60,000 bases of DNA from Strigamia acuminata (Eukaryota; Arthropoda; Chilopoda; Geophilomorpha; Linotaeniidae), in the NCBI GenBank assembly GCA_949358305.1, contig OX442319.1, positions 12,340,001 through 12,400,000 of the forward strand, in the 5' to 3' direction. Shown here in pieces: positions 8,978 to 20,049 of the stretch. Made by a program: the position numbers and the translations under genes. Below the pieces are notes generated by a model. The model saw only the letters and a list, made by a program, of their open reading frames with translations, was not told where the DNA came from and made no database searches. Within the stretch, counting starts at the first letter, position 1, and each line of letters starts with the position of its first letter.

Positions 8978-10321
8978 CTGTTGATATAAAAACTTTAATC
9001 CTTTCTTTATTTTCCCACAAAACACTGGGACATCCAATGGATATCTGTTTGGATATGCAGATTTTGTCATGACGACACTTTACAGTACCTGATGTTCATC
9101 ATTTTCCTGAAACAGGCTCGCAAGCAGTTTTCTAAGTCAACTTGATTGCCACACGGTTTTCGTTTCAGGTTAATGAAGTGAAACTAAAACAAGTTTAAAA
9201 GGAGATATTGAATTAATTTTAGCACAATTATTACCTAGAATAAACAAACTTGAAAGTACATTACATGTTTGACTGCTAAGACAGTAATATCTTATTTTTT
9301 TAACTTTGAACTTTGAACTTAATCCTTACTTTCTGCGTGATTATTCCAGCACGGTTCATTCTGCGATTACATGGCATACTGGGTAAATTAGTTTTGAGTA
9401 AATGATCCACGATCGATGAGGCATCTATTAATACCTTTAAATTAAAACAATAAATGACAATTGCTAGAAAAATAGGCTATTAGTATAGTGGCGTATTAAT
9501 AACGGATAAAGTTTGTTTTCAATGCAAATTAGTGCAAATTAATGCAATTCATTTAGCTAATCAAATACTTACAACAACTTCCTTGCATTTTTTGGGGAGT
9601 TTGAATTTTATTATCATGTTGTAATATTGATTTCCGGATGAAAAAACAAATGCTAAAGAAAATGGATTTTAAAATTTAAATAAACCAATTTTTGTAGACT
9701 TACGACTAGAAACTTGAGTCACTGGCCAAAGGGCAGGGTGCATTTTAACTGTAAGGTTAGCACGTGATTTCCCCTACAAAGATTATATGAAATTAGATTT
9801 TGGATAAAACATTGAATTCCAGACAAAAGAATTTTTTCACAAAAATGAAAATGATTTACCGCTGCAAAGTAGGCATCGGTTATGAAGTTAGAAGGTCTCA
9901 CATATTTTATTATGTCTGAGTAGTGATAACGTAAGAAATGTGGATCAAGGAGCCAGTATTGGCATCCGTCTTGGTTTCTGAAATTATTAAATTCTTGCGT
10001 GGTGTCTGGATAAAAATAAACAAATGGCATCGAAGAAGCGTCTGTTGTTTCAATTAAGTTGGCGTCAACTGCTGTTGGCTCAGACATGTAATGCATTATT
10101 CGGTCTGCGCTTTGGTGAACACAAGCTGCTACATTCATCAAGAGTAGAGTGCAAACTAGTACACGTAGAATTTTTTTCTTTTCCCAAATTTTCTGGAGTG
10201 ATTTAGTAAACTCTGGTGTCCCCGTTTGCTCGGTGAGAATATTTGCAACGATGTCACGCAATCTTCTAATTCTGTGTTTCTGAATCCAGCCTAAAGGTTG
10301 GCTCGCTTGCTGCGCTTCCAT
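8978..10321 (-). CDS. DEG/ENaC channel, N-terminal half, six exons
   Basis: Exons with matching phases are 10321-9860 (ATG, 154 codons), 9773-9704, 9652-9573, 9434-9330, 9183-9089 and 9044-8978, together about 293 codons. Exon 1 gives a basic cytosolic N-terminus and TM1 (ILRVLVCTLLLMNVAAC). Later exons give KSRANLTV and a cysteine-rich finger with CLRACFRKM. Then comes YPLDVPVFCG, which matches the YPLP-x-x-x-x-YC motif of DEG/ENaC extracellular domains. The last intron (9045-9088) is only 44 nt. These channels conduct Na+ and act as mechano-, acid- or peptide-gated channels; the ligand here cannot be told. The continuation is probably the C-terminal motif in the 7254-6456 exon, but exon 6 ends in phase 0 and that exon needs a two-base remainder, so at least one exon between them is missing or decayed. 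Confidence 0.82.
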
Positions 10322-11640
10322 TATTTATTTTTCTCAGATGTATCTGTATGCCCTGTTTACTGGTTTAGTTGGTGTACGTATAAAATTTATCGTCTTACCT
10401 TTACGTAGGACTGAAAATGTAGTTCAACCGAAGCAGTTGTATTATTTATTTTTCTCACATACTAGTTGATGGTCAATCAATTCATGTTTGCTTCAAAAGC
10501 TGTCATTACCTGCCAGTAAGACTTCTTGAGCCAAATTACAGTATTTAAATACCTTAAAAACAGTAATTAAGGTTCATTTATTTTATTTTATTTTCAATTT
10601 TGAAACAAACTTTGACATTTCCTCATACCGTACTAGGTAATTTACAATTTTTTAAAGCAAACTGACATTTCTCGTTACAATTTCAATTGAAGTCGAGTCG
10701 TTTCCTCCCAAGTGCCAATCACACTCACATTTCCATGGTGACAATGTCAAGCCATGTGTCATTAAAAATTACAATCGAATAACAACTGCCACCTCTTTTT
10801 GCTGTTGTTGTTTGTTCCAAGGTAGCATAATTCATGGTTTGTGCCAAGTTAAGTTTGATGGAAATTTAAATTTGACATTTGAATTTGAATTCGTCGTTAA
10901 CTGTATAATTATACCTAAAAAAAATAGTGAAACAGAGTTTGTAATTTTACGTATGACAAGGTGTACACTTAATCATTAAAATATCGAATTTTAATGTACG
11001 GTATGTTAGCATACGGTGGATAAACACTCGAGACTTGGAGAAATAATTTCTTAATTAATACAGAATGAGCCATAATTTGCATGTTTTTTTTACTGCAAAA
11101 CGATAGTATTTTTAATCCACATAAACACAACTTGTATATAAAGCAAAGTCAATTTTGATGAAAAATTTATAGTTGTGTATGTTCGTGATATTCCACAAAA
11201 ATAATTAGTCTTATGTTGACGAAAAAATTACAGGTCGTCAGTTATCATTATAATACATTCTGCTAAGACAGTCAACACCTGCCAGTACGACTTCTCGAGT
11301 TAAACTACAAATAACTGTATGTAAATGATGATTTTTGATTTATATTAAAAATTTGTTGTTTGTGATTGATTTTCTTGAAACTGTTCAATCTGTAAAGAAA
11401 TTTCAAAATCTTACAAAACATTAATTTAACTACTCTTGTCCACAGATTGTGCTCTTGTCCCACATGGAAGAAGATACACTCGCTAGGTGGCAGCAGTCAA
11501 GTGCACTTTTATACGCTCATATATTGGTACAGTCACATTGTTACGCATGATATTCTGGCAAAACTGCTTCCTAAATTCCACCTATAAAAAAAAAAATTTA
11601 ATTTACAATCCATTGTTCCACTGCAAACAATAACAGCACA
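10322..11640. other. Intergenic, no gene seen
   Basis: This is A+T-rich sequence between the divergently arranged DEG/ENaC and tetraspan genes. The phrase CTGCCAGTA[AC]GACTTCT recurs (about 10510 and 11280), suggesting a small old duplication. No domain-bearing frame is visible. Promoters of both neighbours should lie here, but I cannot point to specific elements. Confidence 0.5.
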
Positions 11641-11678
11641 CAGCATTGTTGCAAAATAAGAACATTTACCAAACAAAA

Positions 11679-12897
11679 ATGGAAGTTACTGCCAAAATCA
11701 GACGTCAATGGATGAAACAACCCAATGGAATTCTACGAATCGTTGCTTTTGTAAGCACAAAACAACTAAAACACAATAATAATAACAATTATAATTCTTT
11801 TTCCCAGCTGTTGTCCGTTACCGTCTTGGTCCTCATTCACACCATCAAGTCCGAACACATCATGGACACAACAAGGTTTGCCAGCGCTTGTGTGAGAGGG
11901 CGCGTGGACAAGACTTCGGGCTCGAACTACACCAAAGCCGCGGACGGACGTGTCGGGGTCAACGAAGAGGTCGAAGACGACGAATCAGTGCCGGTTGTTG
12001 TCATGGGCGACAAGATAATGCCGATGGATCGTTTTGTTAAAGGTTTTCACACCAAGCCGACTTACTACAAGAATGTTGTCGAAGGTTTTCGCACCCAACC
12101 GACTTACTACAGGAAGTTCATCGAGTCTGTCAGCGCGGGAAATTTGTTTGCGATCACTTTCTTCCTCGCTTGCTACTTAACCGAAGAAACTGTCATCGAG
12201 CAACAAATTCTTGCAGTATTTTGATTTATTTTCCAATGTTTTCGAGCATTTTTGAGATATTTTTTTTTTAATGTTTTTATTTTAATTTTTAGGAAATTTG
12301 TTTCGATATGGTGCACACCGTTTTGAACGCGATTGCTGGCACGTTCATGCTGTGCGAGCACCAACATCCGTTGCTGGCGGCTGAGGATCAACCGCCGCTT
12401 TTAATTGCGGGAGTAATTTAGAGCAGGGGTTCCCAAACTTTTTAGCATCGCGACCCATTTTTAAGCAAGGCGATCTTCCGCCTACCGGTGCATTAATTTT
12501 TTCAAAAATGAACTACTAAAAAGAAAAAATAAATTTTATATAATTTTGCATAAAATTTTATATAATTTTACATATAATTTTATATAATTTTATATAATTT
12601 TACATATAATTTTATATAATTTTATATAATTTTGCAAAAAAAGCTTGTTTTATATGATGGATGCGCCTCACAGTTTGGGAAACGCTGATTTAGAGGATGA
12701 TAACTTTTGTTTCCTCCCTTTGATTTGTTTTTTTATATTGTGATTTTTTTCAGGTATTATTTTTGGCGTTGACGTGCGTGTTTTTCACCGATATGTGTCG
12801 TCTGGTGGGAGTAAGTGATCCCGCCGATCCTGAACCCGAGGATGAAAAACCGCCGGCTTTGGAAGAAAGTAATGCGACCCCGATCGTTGGAGCTTAA
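11679..12897 (+). CDS. Four-helix (MARVEL/tetraspan-like) membrane protein, four exons
   Basis: Exons are 11679-11750, 11808-12215, 12293-12412 and 12754-12897, all GT/AG and phase 0, giving 247 residues. I chose ATG 11679 (MEVTAKIRRQW) because the upstream in-frame start is not ATG. Four hydrophobic segments are visible: ILRIVAF-LLSVTVLVLIHTI (across exons 1/2), NLFAITFFLACYL, TVLNAIAGTFMLC and VLFLALTCVFF. A loop of about 90 mostly polar residues separates helices 1 and 2 and contains an internal repeat (GFHTKPTYYK and GFRTQPTYYR). Helices 3 and 4 are close together and the C-terminal tail is acidic. The topology resembles MARVEL-type or septate-junction tetraspan proteins, but no motif fixes the family. 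Intron 3 holds a hAT MITE. An AATAAA follows at 12974. Confidence 0.72.
12424..12687. mobile_element. hAT-type MITE in intron 3 of the tetraspan gene
   Basis: It starts CAGGGGTTCCCAAACTTTTT and ends AGTTTGGGAAACGCTG, with ATTTAGAG duplicated exactly on both sides (12416-12423 and 12688-12695). The ends are the standard hAT type. The core is a simple repeat built from ATATAATTTT. Confidence 0.92.
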
Positions 12898-12973
12898 AAT
12901 GTTTTTTACCGATGCAGTGGTGCTCGTTGTAAAACCTTCAAACTGTGTTGGAATGTTAAGTTGTTAAATATAA

Positions 12974-12979
12974 AATAAA
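12974..12979 (+). terminator. Poly(A) signal AATAAA of the tetraspan gene
   Basis: AATAAA lies 77 bp after the stop codon, in an A+T-rich stretch followed by a T-rich segment. Confidence 0.55.
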
Positions 12980-13165
12980 ATCAATTTTGTCGTTTATTTT
13001 GCACTGCTAAAAAATTTTTATTTTTGCATGTCACATGTAATAAATGAATAAGCATGAAAATAGAATTGTAATTTTTAATTGCAAAGGTAGGGCGCGACTT
13101 GCGCTGAAAAGATTAATTTTGTTTTTGAGTTTTTAAAAAAGAAATAGCGGAGAAAATTAGCTTAC

Positions 13166-13345
13166 CGTTGCAAAGCAAGCATCAGTTATGTAACTAGGTG
13201 TACTAAAGTATTTCATTGTGTCTTCAGGGTAATCTTTCAATTCGTATGGACACGAGTTCCTGACATCACATTGCTCTCGATCGGCATTATTACCGGTTAT
13301 TTTAGCGATGAAATTGTTAAATTCGTATGCAGTTCCTGGGTAAAA
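13166..13345 (-). pseudogene. Isolated DEG/ENaC exon fragment
   Basis: The minus-strand frame reads FYPGTAYEFNNF and, further on, YITDACFAT followed by a GTAAGC donor. This corresponds residue for residue to the end of exon 1 of the channel at 10321 (FYPDTTQEFNNF .. FITDAYFAA and donor). TM1 and the N-terminus are missing. Similarity starts abruptly at FYPGT, just where a copy of unrelated sequence (13375-13475) begins. It is a relic of a third channel copy. Confidence 0.75.
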
Positions 13346-13374
13346 ATGAATGAGTAGAATTACAGTGTATTCAT

Positions 13375-13475
13375 TGCACGAAGAAGAAACGAGAGGACTT
13401 GAAAAGCTACAATGGCGCCAACTAAGAGTTTTATGTCATGCAGCTGTGCTTCCACCTGGTGATAAAATAAAATTA
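13375..13475 (+). repeat. Duplicate of the exon-like segment at 15425-15525
   Basis: GAAGAAGAAACGAGAGGAC and TGGCGCCAACTA..AGTTTTA.GTCATGCAGC occur here and at about 15430-15520 with a few substitutions. One A is missing here, so the frame that is open at 15430 is broken in this copy. The copy is fused to the DEG/ENaC relic. Confidence 0.75.
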
Positions 13476-13620
13476 AAAATGACACTAACACCACTTTATC
13501 GACATAATCAACATTTCTACAATTGTTGATAAATTTATTGAATATAAATGAGACCAATTGGACCCCAACACACAATAATGATTTAATTTCTATTGAAAAC
13601 AAGCGAAAATAATCTCATCA

Positions 13621-14966
13621 TTAACTAATATTGGCCTTAATTCTCGCAAGTTCCAGTTCATGTTTCTGTTTCATTTCCATCACTTTGAGTTCGTGCGCTT
13701 GCTGTTCCCGTTGCAAATCCAGCTTCATCTTTTCCTTCTCCATCTCGAACTGTCTCGTGGCACGGCTTCTTTTATCTTTCTGCCGGCTCTTTTCGATCTC
13801 CCACTCCAAACGGCGCTCTTCCAAGCGGATGCGCATTTCTTCGGTCTCGCCGAATCTCGCGCTCGGCGATGTCGGTCTCGGAAATCCGTCCGGTTCTTCC
13901 GTTGCGGTTTCCTGCGCTTCGCGAACTGCACCTCGCTTGCGATTTTGTTTCGCCATCTTGACGCGAGACGAAAAATTTACAATATTGTCCTCGCCTTCAG
14001 AGATGGTAGAGTTCGGTAATCCTGCATCCAAAATGGCTTCGGGAATGACCACGCTTGTCGTGTCGTCGGATATTTGTTCGGTGAAATCTTAAAATAAAAG
14101 TATATAAAAATGCATGGTTTTGACCCAAAATGTATTATTTTCACATTAAAATACATTTTTACACAAAAATGCATCATTTTCGCATGAAAATGCAGTATTG
14201 TCGCATGAAAATGCATCATTGTCGCATGAAAATGCATCATTTTCGCATGAAAATGCATCATTTTCGCATGAAAATGCATCATTTTTACACAAAAATGCAT
14301 CATTTTCGCATGAAAATGCAGTATTTTCGCATGAAAATGCATCATTTTCGCATGAAAATGCATCATTTTCGCATGAAAATGCATCATTTTCGCATGAAAA
14401 TGCATCATTTTCGCTCGAAAATGCATCATTTTCGCTCGAAAATGCATCATTTTCACATAACCAAGGAAAAAAACCATAATTATGAGCCGGAGCACTTCAA
14501 TTGCTTCTTTACCAGCATGAGTTCTCATATGCACAGTTGCATCATTCCTACGTGCAAATGATTTGGAGCACAATTCACACTTGAATGGCTTTTTCCCTGT
14601 ATGAGTTCTCGTATGACGAATTAGCTCATCGCTGCGTCCAAATTTCATGAAGCACAATTCACACTCGAATGGTTTTTCGCCAGTGTGAATAATCAAGTGG
14701 CGTCTTAATGTTGTGGAATAGCCGCTAGAATAAGTACAAAGATGGCATTTGTACGGCTTTTCTCCCGTATGAATTCTCGCATGTTCCGTTAAACGATTGC
14801 GTTGTATATAGGATTTGGAGCACAAGTTGCATTTGAAGGGTCTTTCTCCCGTGTGAATTCTCACATGTACTCTCAGGTGAGAGTTACGTTTGAATGATTT
14901 GGAGCACACTTTGCATTCGAAGGGTCTTTCTCCGTTGCAGTCAAGGCTTGTGCTGTCTCTCCCCAT
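13621..14966 (-). CDS. Five-finger C2H2 zinc-finger protein with coiled-coil tail, two exons
   Basis: The first exon is 14966-14513 ([12 protein letters not shown]). It encodes five tandem C2H2 fingers, the first [13 protein letters not shown] and the last [13 protein letters not shown], joined by TGERPF/TGEKPY-type linkers. Donor GTAAAG and acceptor TTTTAAG splice phase-correctly (codon GAT across the border) to 14087-13621. This exon gives a linker and a highly charged helix-forming C-terminus ([20 protein letters not shown] and more) ending at the TAA, 306 residues in all. Such proteins are DNA-binding regulators; the coiled coil suggests self-association. A further 5' exon cannot be excluded because TTATTATTAG precedes the ATG. 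The intron is almost entirely a 21-bp minisatellite. Confidence 0.82.
14108..14458. repeat. 21-bp minisatellite filling the zinc-finger intron
   Basis: The unit is GCATGAAAATGCATCATTTTC, about 15 good copies plus degenerate ones on the left side. The unit length is a multiple of three and is stop-free in several frames. On the minus strand, intron retention would append MMHFHAK heptads in frame to the zinc fingers. Confidence 0.93.
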
Positions 14967-15358
14967 TTTCTAATAATAAAAAAATAAAAATTAAGCAAAT
15001 AAAATCACAAAATGCAATTACAGATATGTATTGTTTGTCAGTTTTGTGTACTGATCGAAATTTCCGGCTTTTGATATTATTCAGTTTCAAAATTTGGTTA
15101 ATTTCGTCCAACTCCGAATATAATCCAGAGTGAAATTAAAATTACCGATTTAAAAAAGAATTGGTGATTTTTTATACCAAAATCAGTGATATACTCATTA
15201 ATTTAGGTAAATAATCAATAATTTCAATAATATATAGCGTATTTTTTTGAAAAAAATCAGTAAACCCTGCCTGGATTCAAATAGGCGCCGGAGTATACAA
15301 AATAAATATACGCCCGTGCTGCAATTTGAGATTATGAATTAATTACATTACACCAATT

Positions 15359-15520
15359 TTGTGGAAACCAACTTCTCTAAAAACATTCAAAGCCTACAAA
15401 GCCTGTAATCTACTCGAAAACATCAACACGAAGAAGAAACGAGAGGACCTGAAAACCTACAAATGGCGCCAACTACGAGTTTTACGTCATGCAGCCGTGC
15501 TTCCACCTGATGGTAAAATA
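15359..15520 (+). CDS. Unassigned exon-like frame
   Basis: The open frame contains KTFKAYKACNLLENI and WRQLRVLRHAAVLPPDG, with a possible donor after CCTGATG at about 15520. A damaged copy exists at 13375-13475, so this is probably the source or a second copy of a real exon. I do not recognise the family and found no convincing partner exons. Confidence 0.3.
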
Positions 15521-15947
15521 AACGGAAACGACCTGCCATCTTGGATTTTCGTTAGATCAATCGCAACGATTGTAAGAACAATTTTTTAGCAGTTATGATT
15601 TTTAGAGTAAACAAAAATAATGATCATCACTATAGTTATTATGAGGGCTAATTTATTTAAATCCAGAAATTGACAAGAGAAATCAGTCCTTGACATCAAC
15701 TCTTCATCGTGTGAATTCCATCTGTATAAAAAGACAAATTGTTTGTAAAAAAAAATTAATTTTAATTAAAAATAATCCTGTTTACTGACCGGTTCGCCAA
15801 AATCGACGAAAAATAAGATGCAATTGTCTAATTAATCATGCACATCTCACCATTGATGTTGTTGACTTTTTAAATGTTTATTTTTCAAGTTTTTCGTGAC
15901 ACACAGCGAACACCTAATCCATAAAAACCCGCCATGATTGCGAGTTA

Positions 15948-15983
15948 TGACGTCAGATTTATCAGCCAATAGCAGAAACCAAT
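15948..15983 (+). promoter_or_regulatory. CRE plus two CCAAT boxes upstream of the LDLRAP1-like gene
   Basis: A palindromic TGACGTCA (15948-15955) is followed by CCAAT at 15966 and 15979, about 490 bp before the first coding exon at 16474. The arrangement is that of a CREB/NF-Y promoter. Which neighbouring gene it serves is inference; the zinc-finger gene starts 980 bp away on the other strand. Confidence 0.45.
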
Positions 15984-16473
15984 AGACGATAAATAAAAAA
16001 CAAAATAAGAAAAATGGAGATACCACAATTAATAATCTATTTTATTTTTATTTTGTGAAATAAAATTTGTTATTTCCTACCTTTAAAAATTAAAATAAAA
16101 CTCGCATCCCCGCTCGCGTCACTAAACAAATTTTACTGCGGCGTTTCCAAAGCCCGCAGAACATCAAAAATGGCAGCTGCCGGATTAATCAATGGCTGTA
16201 AAATTTCCTAAATGGATTTAATAATCAGATGAAATAATATCCCACAGAAATGTAGCAAAGATTTAATTATATCCTGCAAACACTGCAAAAAGGCTGCTTT
16301 GGAAAAATGTAAATAGACATTAATTTCCTCTACTGGAGCGCAAGTAGTTGATTTAATGAGGTGACCAATGGAGCAATTTTATCAATTAAGACACAAAATT
16401 TAATGCATTTCATCCTCTTTCACTCCCTTTATTCTATTTTTGCAGTAGCTTAACGAAATTTCTTTGCCTCGTT

Positions 16474-19260
16474 ATGTCATCGATCTTGAAGGTACTTAGG
16501 AGGAGCAGCTACAAACATCAAAGTACGAATTAACAAAATGACGAAATGTTCATTAGATATTATGCAATTCGTAAAAAAACAAAAACATTTTCAGGATTAC
16601 GAGAAGAATGGGACAAAAACAAGGAACCATTACTGGAAGGATTGACTTTTTACGTCAAATGTTTGGGAAGTTGTTTGGTCCAAAGTTCCAGCGGTGAACG
16701 CATAACTGCGGAAGCTGTAAAGAGCATTGTGGCTATGGTTAGTAATTACTTAAAGGCGACCACATGCTGTGCTATAGTGCAGGACTTCTTAAACTGTGGG
16801 CAAAAACTGAATAAGTTTGTTTGATTAGTACATTTATTTTATGTACCAGCCTCGTTATTACAACAAATCGCAAGAGACCCGAAAAATCGGTTCGTTATAA
16901 CTAGACTCCGGATATATATGCAAAATAAATTTCGTTATATGCGCATATAATACCGTACCGCCCCGTTTAAACGCCCGGGCGTTTAATTTTTTTTTCAGCC
17001 GCTTTCCCGGCGCCAATTTGAAACCCGGCGTTAAATTGAACCCGGCGCATAACCGAAAAATCACCAATTTTTTGCAAAAAAATGGCGATTTTCGGCAAAA
17101 ATCACAGATTTTTTGCAAAAAGGCGGTGATTTTTGAGGACCCGGCGCTTATTCGGGGCCGGCGCTAATTCAGTGAATCACCGATGACTGCCCGGCGCTAA
17201 AACGTAGCCGGCGCTTTATTAAACCCGGGCGTTTAAACGGGGCGTTACGGTATGCACCAAAAATTCCAATATATGCAAAAAAAATTGAAATATGCAAAAT
17301 AAAAAAATTTTGAATTTTTTTTGTCGAAAATTGAACAAAAGTTAAAATATTTTCGACTTTTTTATTAAAATAATCATCTAAATCTTTCCGAATCTCATCC
17401 GAATTCTATGAAAGATTCAAATCTCTGACATGCAGATTCTGATTGTCCTAACCCTGGTTTTTGACGCATCTGCTCATAATAAACGGCAATTACGTTGTTT
17501 TAAGCCGGGGTTTACCGGCATGTGGCTTAAAGAGGTTACGATCGACTATAAAACTTATTATGTGATCGGTTTCCGTTTAGCGAGAAATAAATTAAAATGA
17601 AATGAAATAAAATTGTGCAAAATAAAACATTTTTTGAAATGTTTATTTTGATTTGAAACGGTCGTTTAAAATGTTATTACGCTTTAAAGGCAAAGGTTGG
17701 CAGCAAGAAACTGGAGAGGGTTTCGTTGTCCGTGAGTCCGCAAAGCATTCGCGTCATTAACGTTGTGACGAAACAACTCGTTTTCGAGGTTCCGATCAAC
17801 AGGTAAAATTAAGTCGAATGTATTTTAATTTTAATTTGATTTAATTTCAGTTTTATTTTAATTTTTTTTAGAATTTCGTACTGTTCGGCGGACGCGCATT
17901 ATAATCACGTGTTTGCTTTCATTTTGAGTAATAGCGAGGATTTGATGGAATGTTACGCGTTTCTGTGTTCGAAGCGTAAAATGGTAGGTGTTGGAGAAGC
18001 CGTTTTGGTGTTTAGGAGTTTGAATTATGTAAATTCGAATCCAGGCACAAGCTATCACTTTAACCATATCTCAAGCGTTTAATATTGCGTATGATCTCTG
18101 GGAAGTGGCCAAACAGGAAAAAGAGAATTCGAATATCGAACATAAGGTAGATTGTTCAGTGTCTTGCGACAGGTGTTTATGAATTGATCAATTAGAATCG
18201 TTTGCTGGAGAGAATAAATCAAATGTTTTACAGCACCAGCTGCTGAACCTTTTATTAAATTTTAACAGTTTTTATTAGGTTTAATTAAATTTTTACAGTT
18301 TTTATTAGATTTTATTTAATTTTCACAGCTTTTATTAGATTTTATTAAATTTTAACAGTTTTTATTAGATTTTATTAAATTTTAACAGTTTTTATTAGAT
18401 TTTATTTAATTTTCACAGTTTTTATTACATTTTATATAATTTTAACAAATCCTGTAAAAATTTTATTAAATTTTAACAAATTCTGTAGGAATTTTATAAA
18501 ATGTAACAAATTCTGTACGAATTTTAGAAAATTTTAACAAATTTTGTAGAAATTATATTAAATTTCAAATCCTATAAAAAATTTATCAAATTCTAAGAAA
18601 TCCTATAAAATTTTATCAAAATCTAACAAATTGTATAAAATGTATTAAACGTTTGAATTTAATCAAAACCGAAGAGATTTATGACAATTTTCGGTGCATC
18701 CCTTTTAGCTTATTTTTAATCTGCACATAAAATAATTGCAAACGACACTGATTTATCATCGATAAAATTAAAAACATTCCCAACTTCCCAATTGCTAAAA
18801 TGACATTTAACCAACAGTCGTGCAGTCAGTCATCCACGGTGAATAACGAAGACACGCACTTTCAAGGATCGACTCTTCCGGGCCAGGTGTTGCTCATTGA
18901 TTTTATAAACGACGGCCCAATACTCAATAACCAGCAAGCTTTAATCGTGAGTATTTCCATAAACATTTTCTATTAAAATAAAAATATTTAAAAAATTTGC
19001 TTAGAATGCGGAAGATTCATTATGGCAGCAAGGATTCGTACAGTGAGTTTCTATCTATTAATTACCAGCTGCATCTTTAATTACAATCTACGATAATTAA
19101 TTAATTTTCCAGATTTGCCAACAATAGCACTTTAAGCGCGTTGGAGTCGAGTTTGGTGGACACCGGCACGTCGATTTCTCAATTTCTTATCAATGAGTCG
19201 GTCACTCATCCCAATGACGAGTTTTTTCAAGACGATTCTAACGATCTGCTATTATTGTAA
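16474..19260 (+). CDS. LDLRAP1: LDL-receptor adaptor (ARH/LDLRAP1-like), PTB-domain endocytic adaptor, eight exons
   Basis: Exons are 16474-16522, 16595-16737, 17690-17802, 17872-17983, 18045-18146, 18818-18946, 19005-19042 and 19113-19260, all GT/AG and phase-consistent, giving 277 residues. Exon 1 gives MSSILKVLRRSSYKHQ. Exons 2-5 form a PTB/PID domain of about 150 residues: EPLLEGLTFYVKCLGS, SGERITAEAVKSIVAM, then RISYCSADAHYNHVFAFI, ECYAFLCSKRKM and AQAITLTISQAF. This follows vertebrate ARH closely in order and spacing. ARH binds FDNPVY tails of LDL-receptor family members and PIP2, and links them to clathrin and AP-2. The C-terminal half holds LLIDF, at the place of the ARH clathrin box (LLDLE) but imperfect, and an acidic tail (NDEFFQDDSNDLLLL). 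I did not see the canonical beta2-adaptin motif. A CRE/CCAAT cluster lies upstream. Intron 2 contains a MITE and intron 5 a 30-bp tandem repeat. Confidence 0.92.
16951..17252. mobile_element. MITE with G+C-rich inverted ends in intron 2 of the LDLRAP1-like gene
   Basis: The left end TACCGTACCGCCCCGTTTAA then ACGCCCGGGCG is matched inverted at the right end (CCCGGGCGTTTAAACGGGGC then GTTACGGTA). The ends carry TA, suggesting a Tc1/mariner-type duplication. The flanking sequence (16853-16950) is Tigger-terminal-like (CGTTATTACAACAAATCGCA), so this MITE may be nested in a decayed Tigger copy. Confidence 0.75.
18235..18640. repeat. 30-bp A+T-rich tandem repeat in intron 5
   Basis: The unit is TTTTTATTAGATTTTATTAA followed by ATTTTAACAG. 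About seven clear copies occupy 18235-18450, followed by degenerate copies. Each unit ends in a T-rich tract plus CAG, resembling a splice acceptor. Confidence 0.85.
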
Positions 19261-19460
19261 TCTCGTTATTTTTCCTCTAATCATGTACATATTGGACATC
19301 AATTATAAGACAGATATTGTTTCAACTTGTTTTTAGTTAATGATTAATTAAGTGATCAATTTGGGCTCTTTTTATGACGCATCAAGTGTTATCGAATACT
19401 CGACATCATCGGAAGCAATCGCAAATTCTCATGCACGTAACTTTCCATCAGAAACAGCGC

Positions 19461-19697
19461 ACAGTCGAGCCTCGTTATAACGAATCGCAAGGGACCCGAG
19501 AAGCCAATTTCGGCGATATATGCAATATACATATGAAGTATGCATTTATGCATTTATCCGGGGTCTAGTTATAACGTAAGTTCGTTATATCAAATTTTTT
19601 TAACATGGTGTTCTATGGCCAACCAAGCCATTTTTAACTATTCGTTATATCGATAACTTTGTTATATCGCGGTTCGTTATAACGAGATTCGACTGTA
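19461..19697. mobile_element. Tigger-family MITE
   Basis: The ends ACAGTCGAGCCTCGTTATAA and the complementary CGTTATAACGAGATTCGACTG at 19696 match the element at 3101-3678. It is 237 bp and non-coding. The right flank is TA; the left TA is not evident. Confidence 0.85.
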
Positions 19698-19831
19698 TAT
19701 CTTTTAATATTTTTGTGTATAATTTCCAAGTCATGTTCATTATTTTATATCACAATCTGCTTTAAAGTATTAAAGCAGTAAATGTGAGGCAATTTTAATG
19801 TCTTACCAATATTTTATTGCCTTTTTTCAGT

Positions 19832-20049
19832 TACCGTATTTATTCGATTAAATGTCGCGGCTTATAATTGCAAACGTAATTTTTTTTACCTTTAATTGAA
19901 TTTGTATACAGTGGCCACATTAGCACTGTTTTTTTTTTATCAATTTTTATTTTATTGTATCTATTCAGTTTAAATAGCTAAATAAAATTTCTTCAAACAT
20001 TAGCCGCGGCTTGTAATCGAGGGCGACTTTAATTCGAAAAAATACGGTA
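19832..20049. mobile_element. MITE with TACCGTATTT..TTCGA ends
   Basis: Left TACCGTATTTATTCGATTAA and inverted right TTAATTCGAAAAAATACGGTA pair over the ends. CGCGGCTT and its complement AAGCCGCG follow in both arms. TA occurs at both boundaries. The same family is seen at 4556-4731. Confidence 0.8.

Noticed and set aside
14130-14561. Plus-strand repeat proteins (SHENASF and RMKMHHF heptads)
   Set aside because: These are shadows of the 21-bp minisatellite in the intron of the minus-strand zinc-finger gene.
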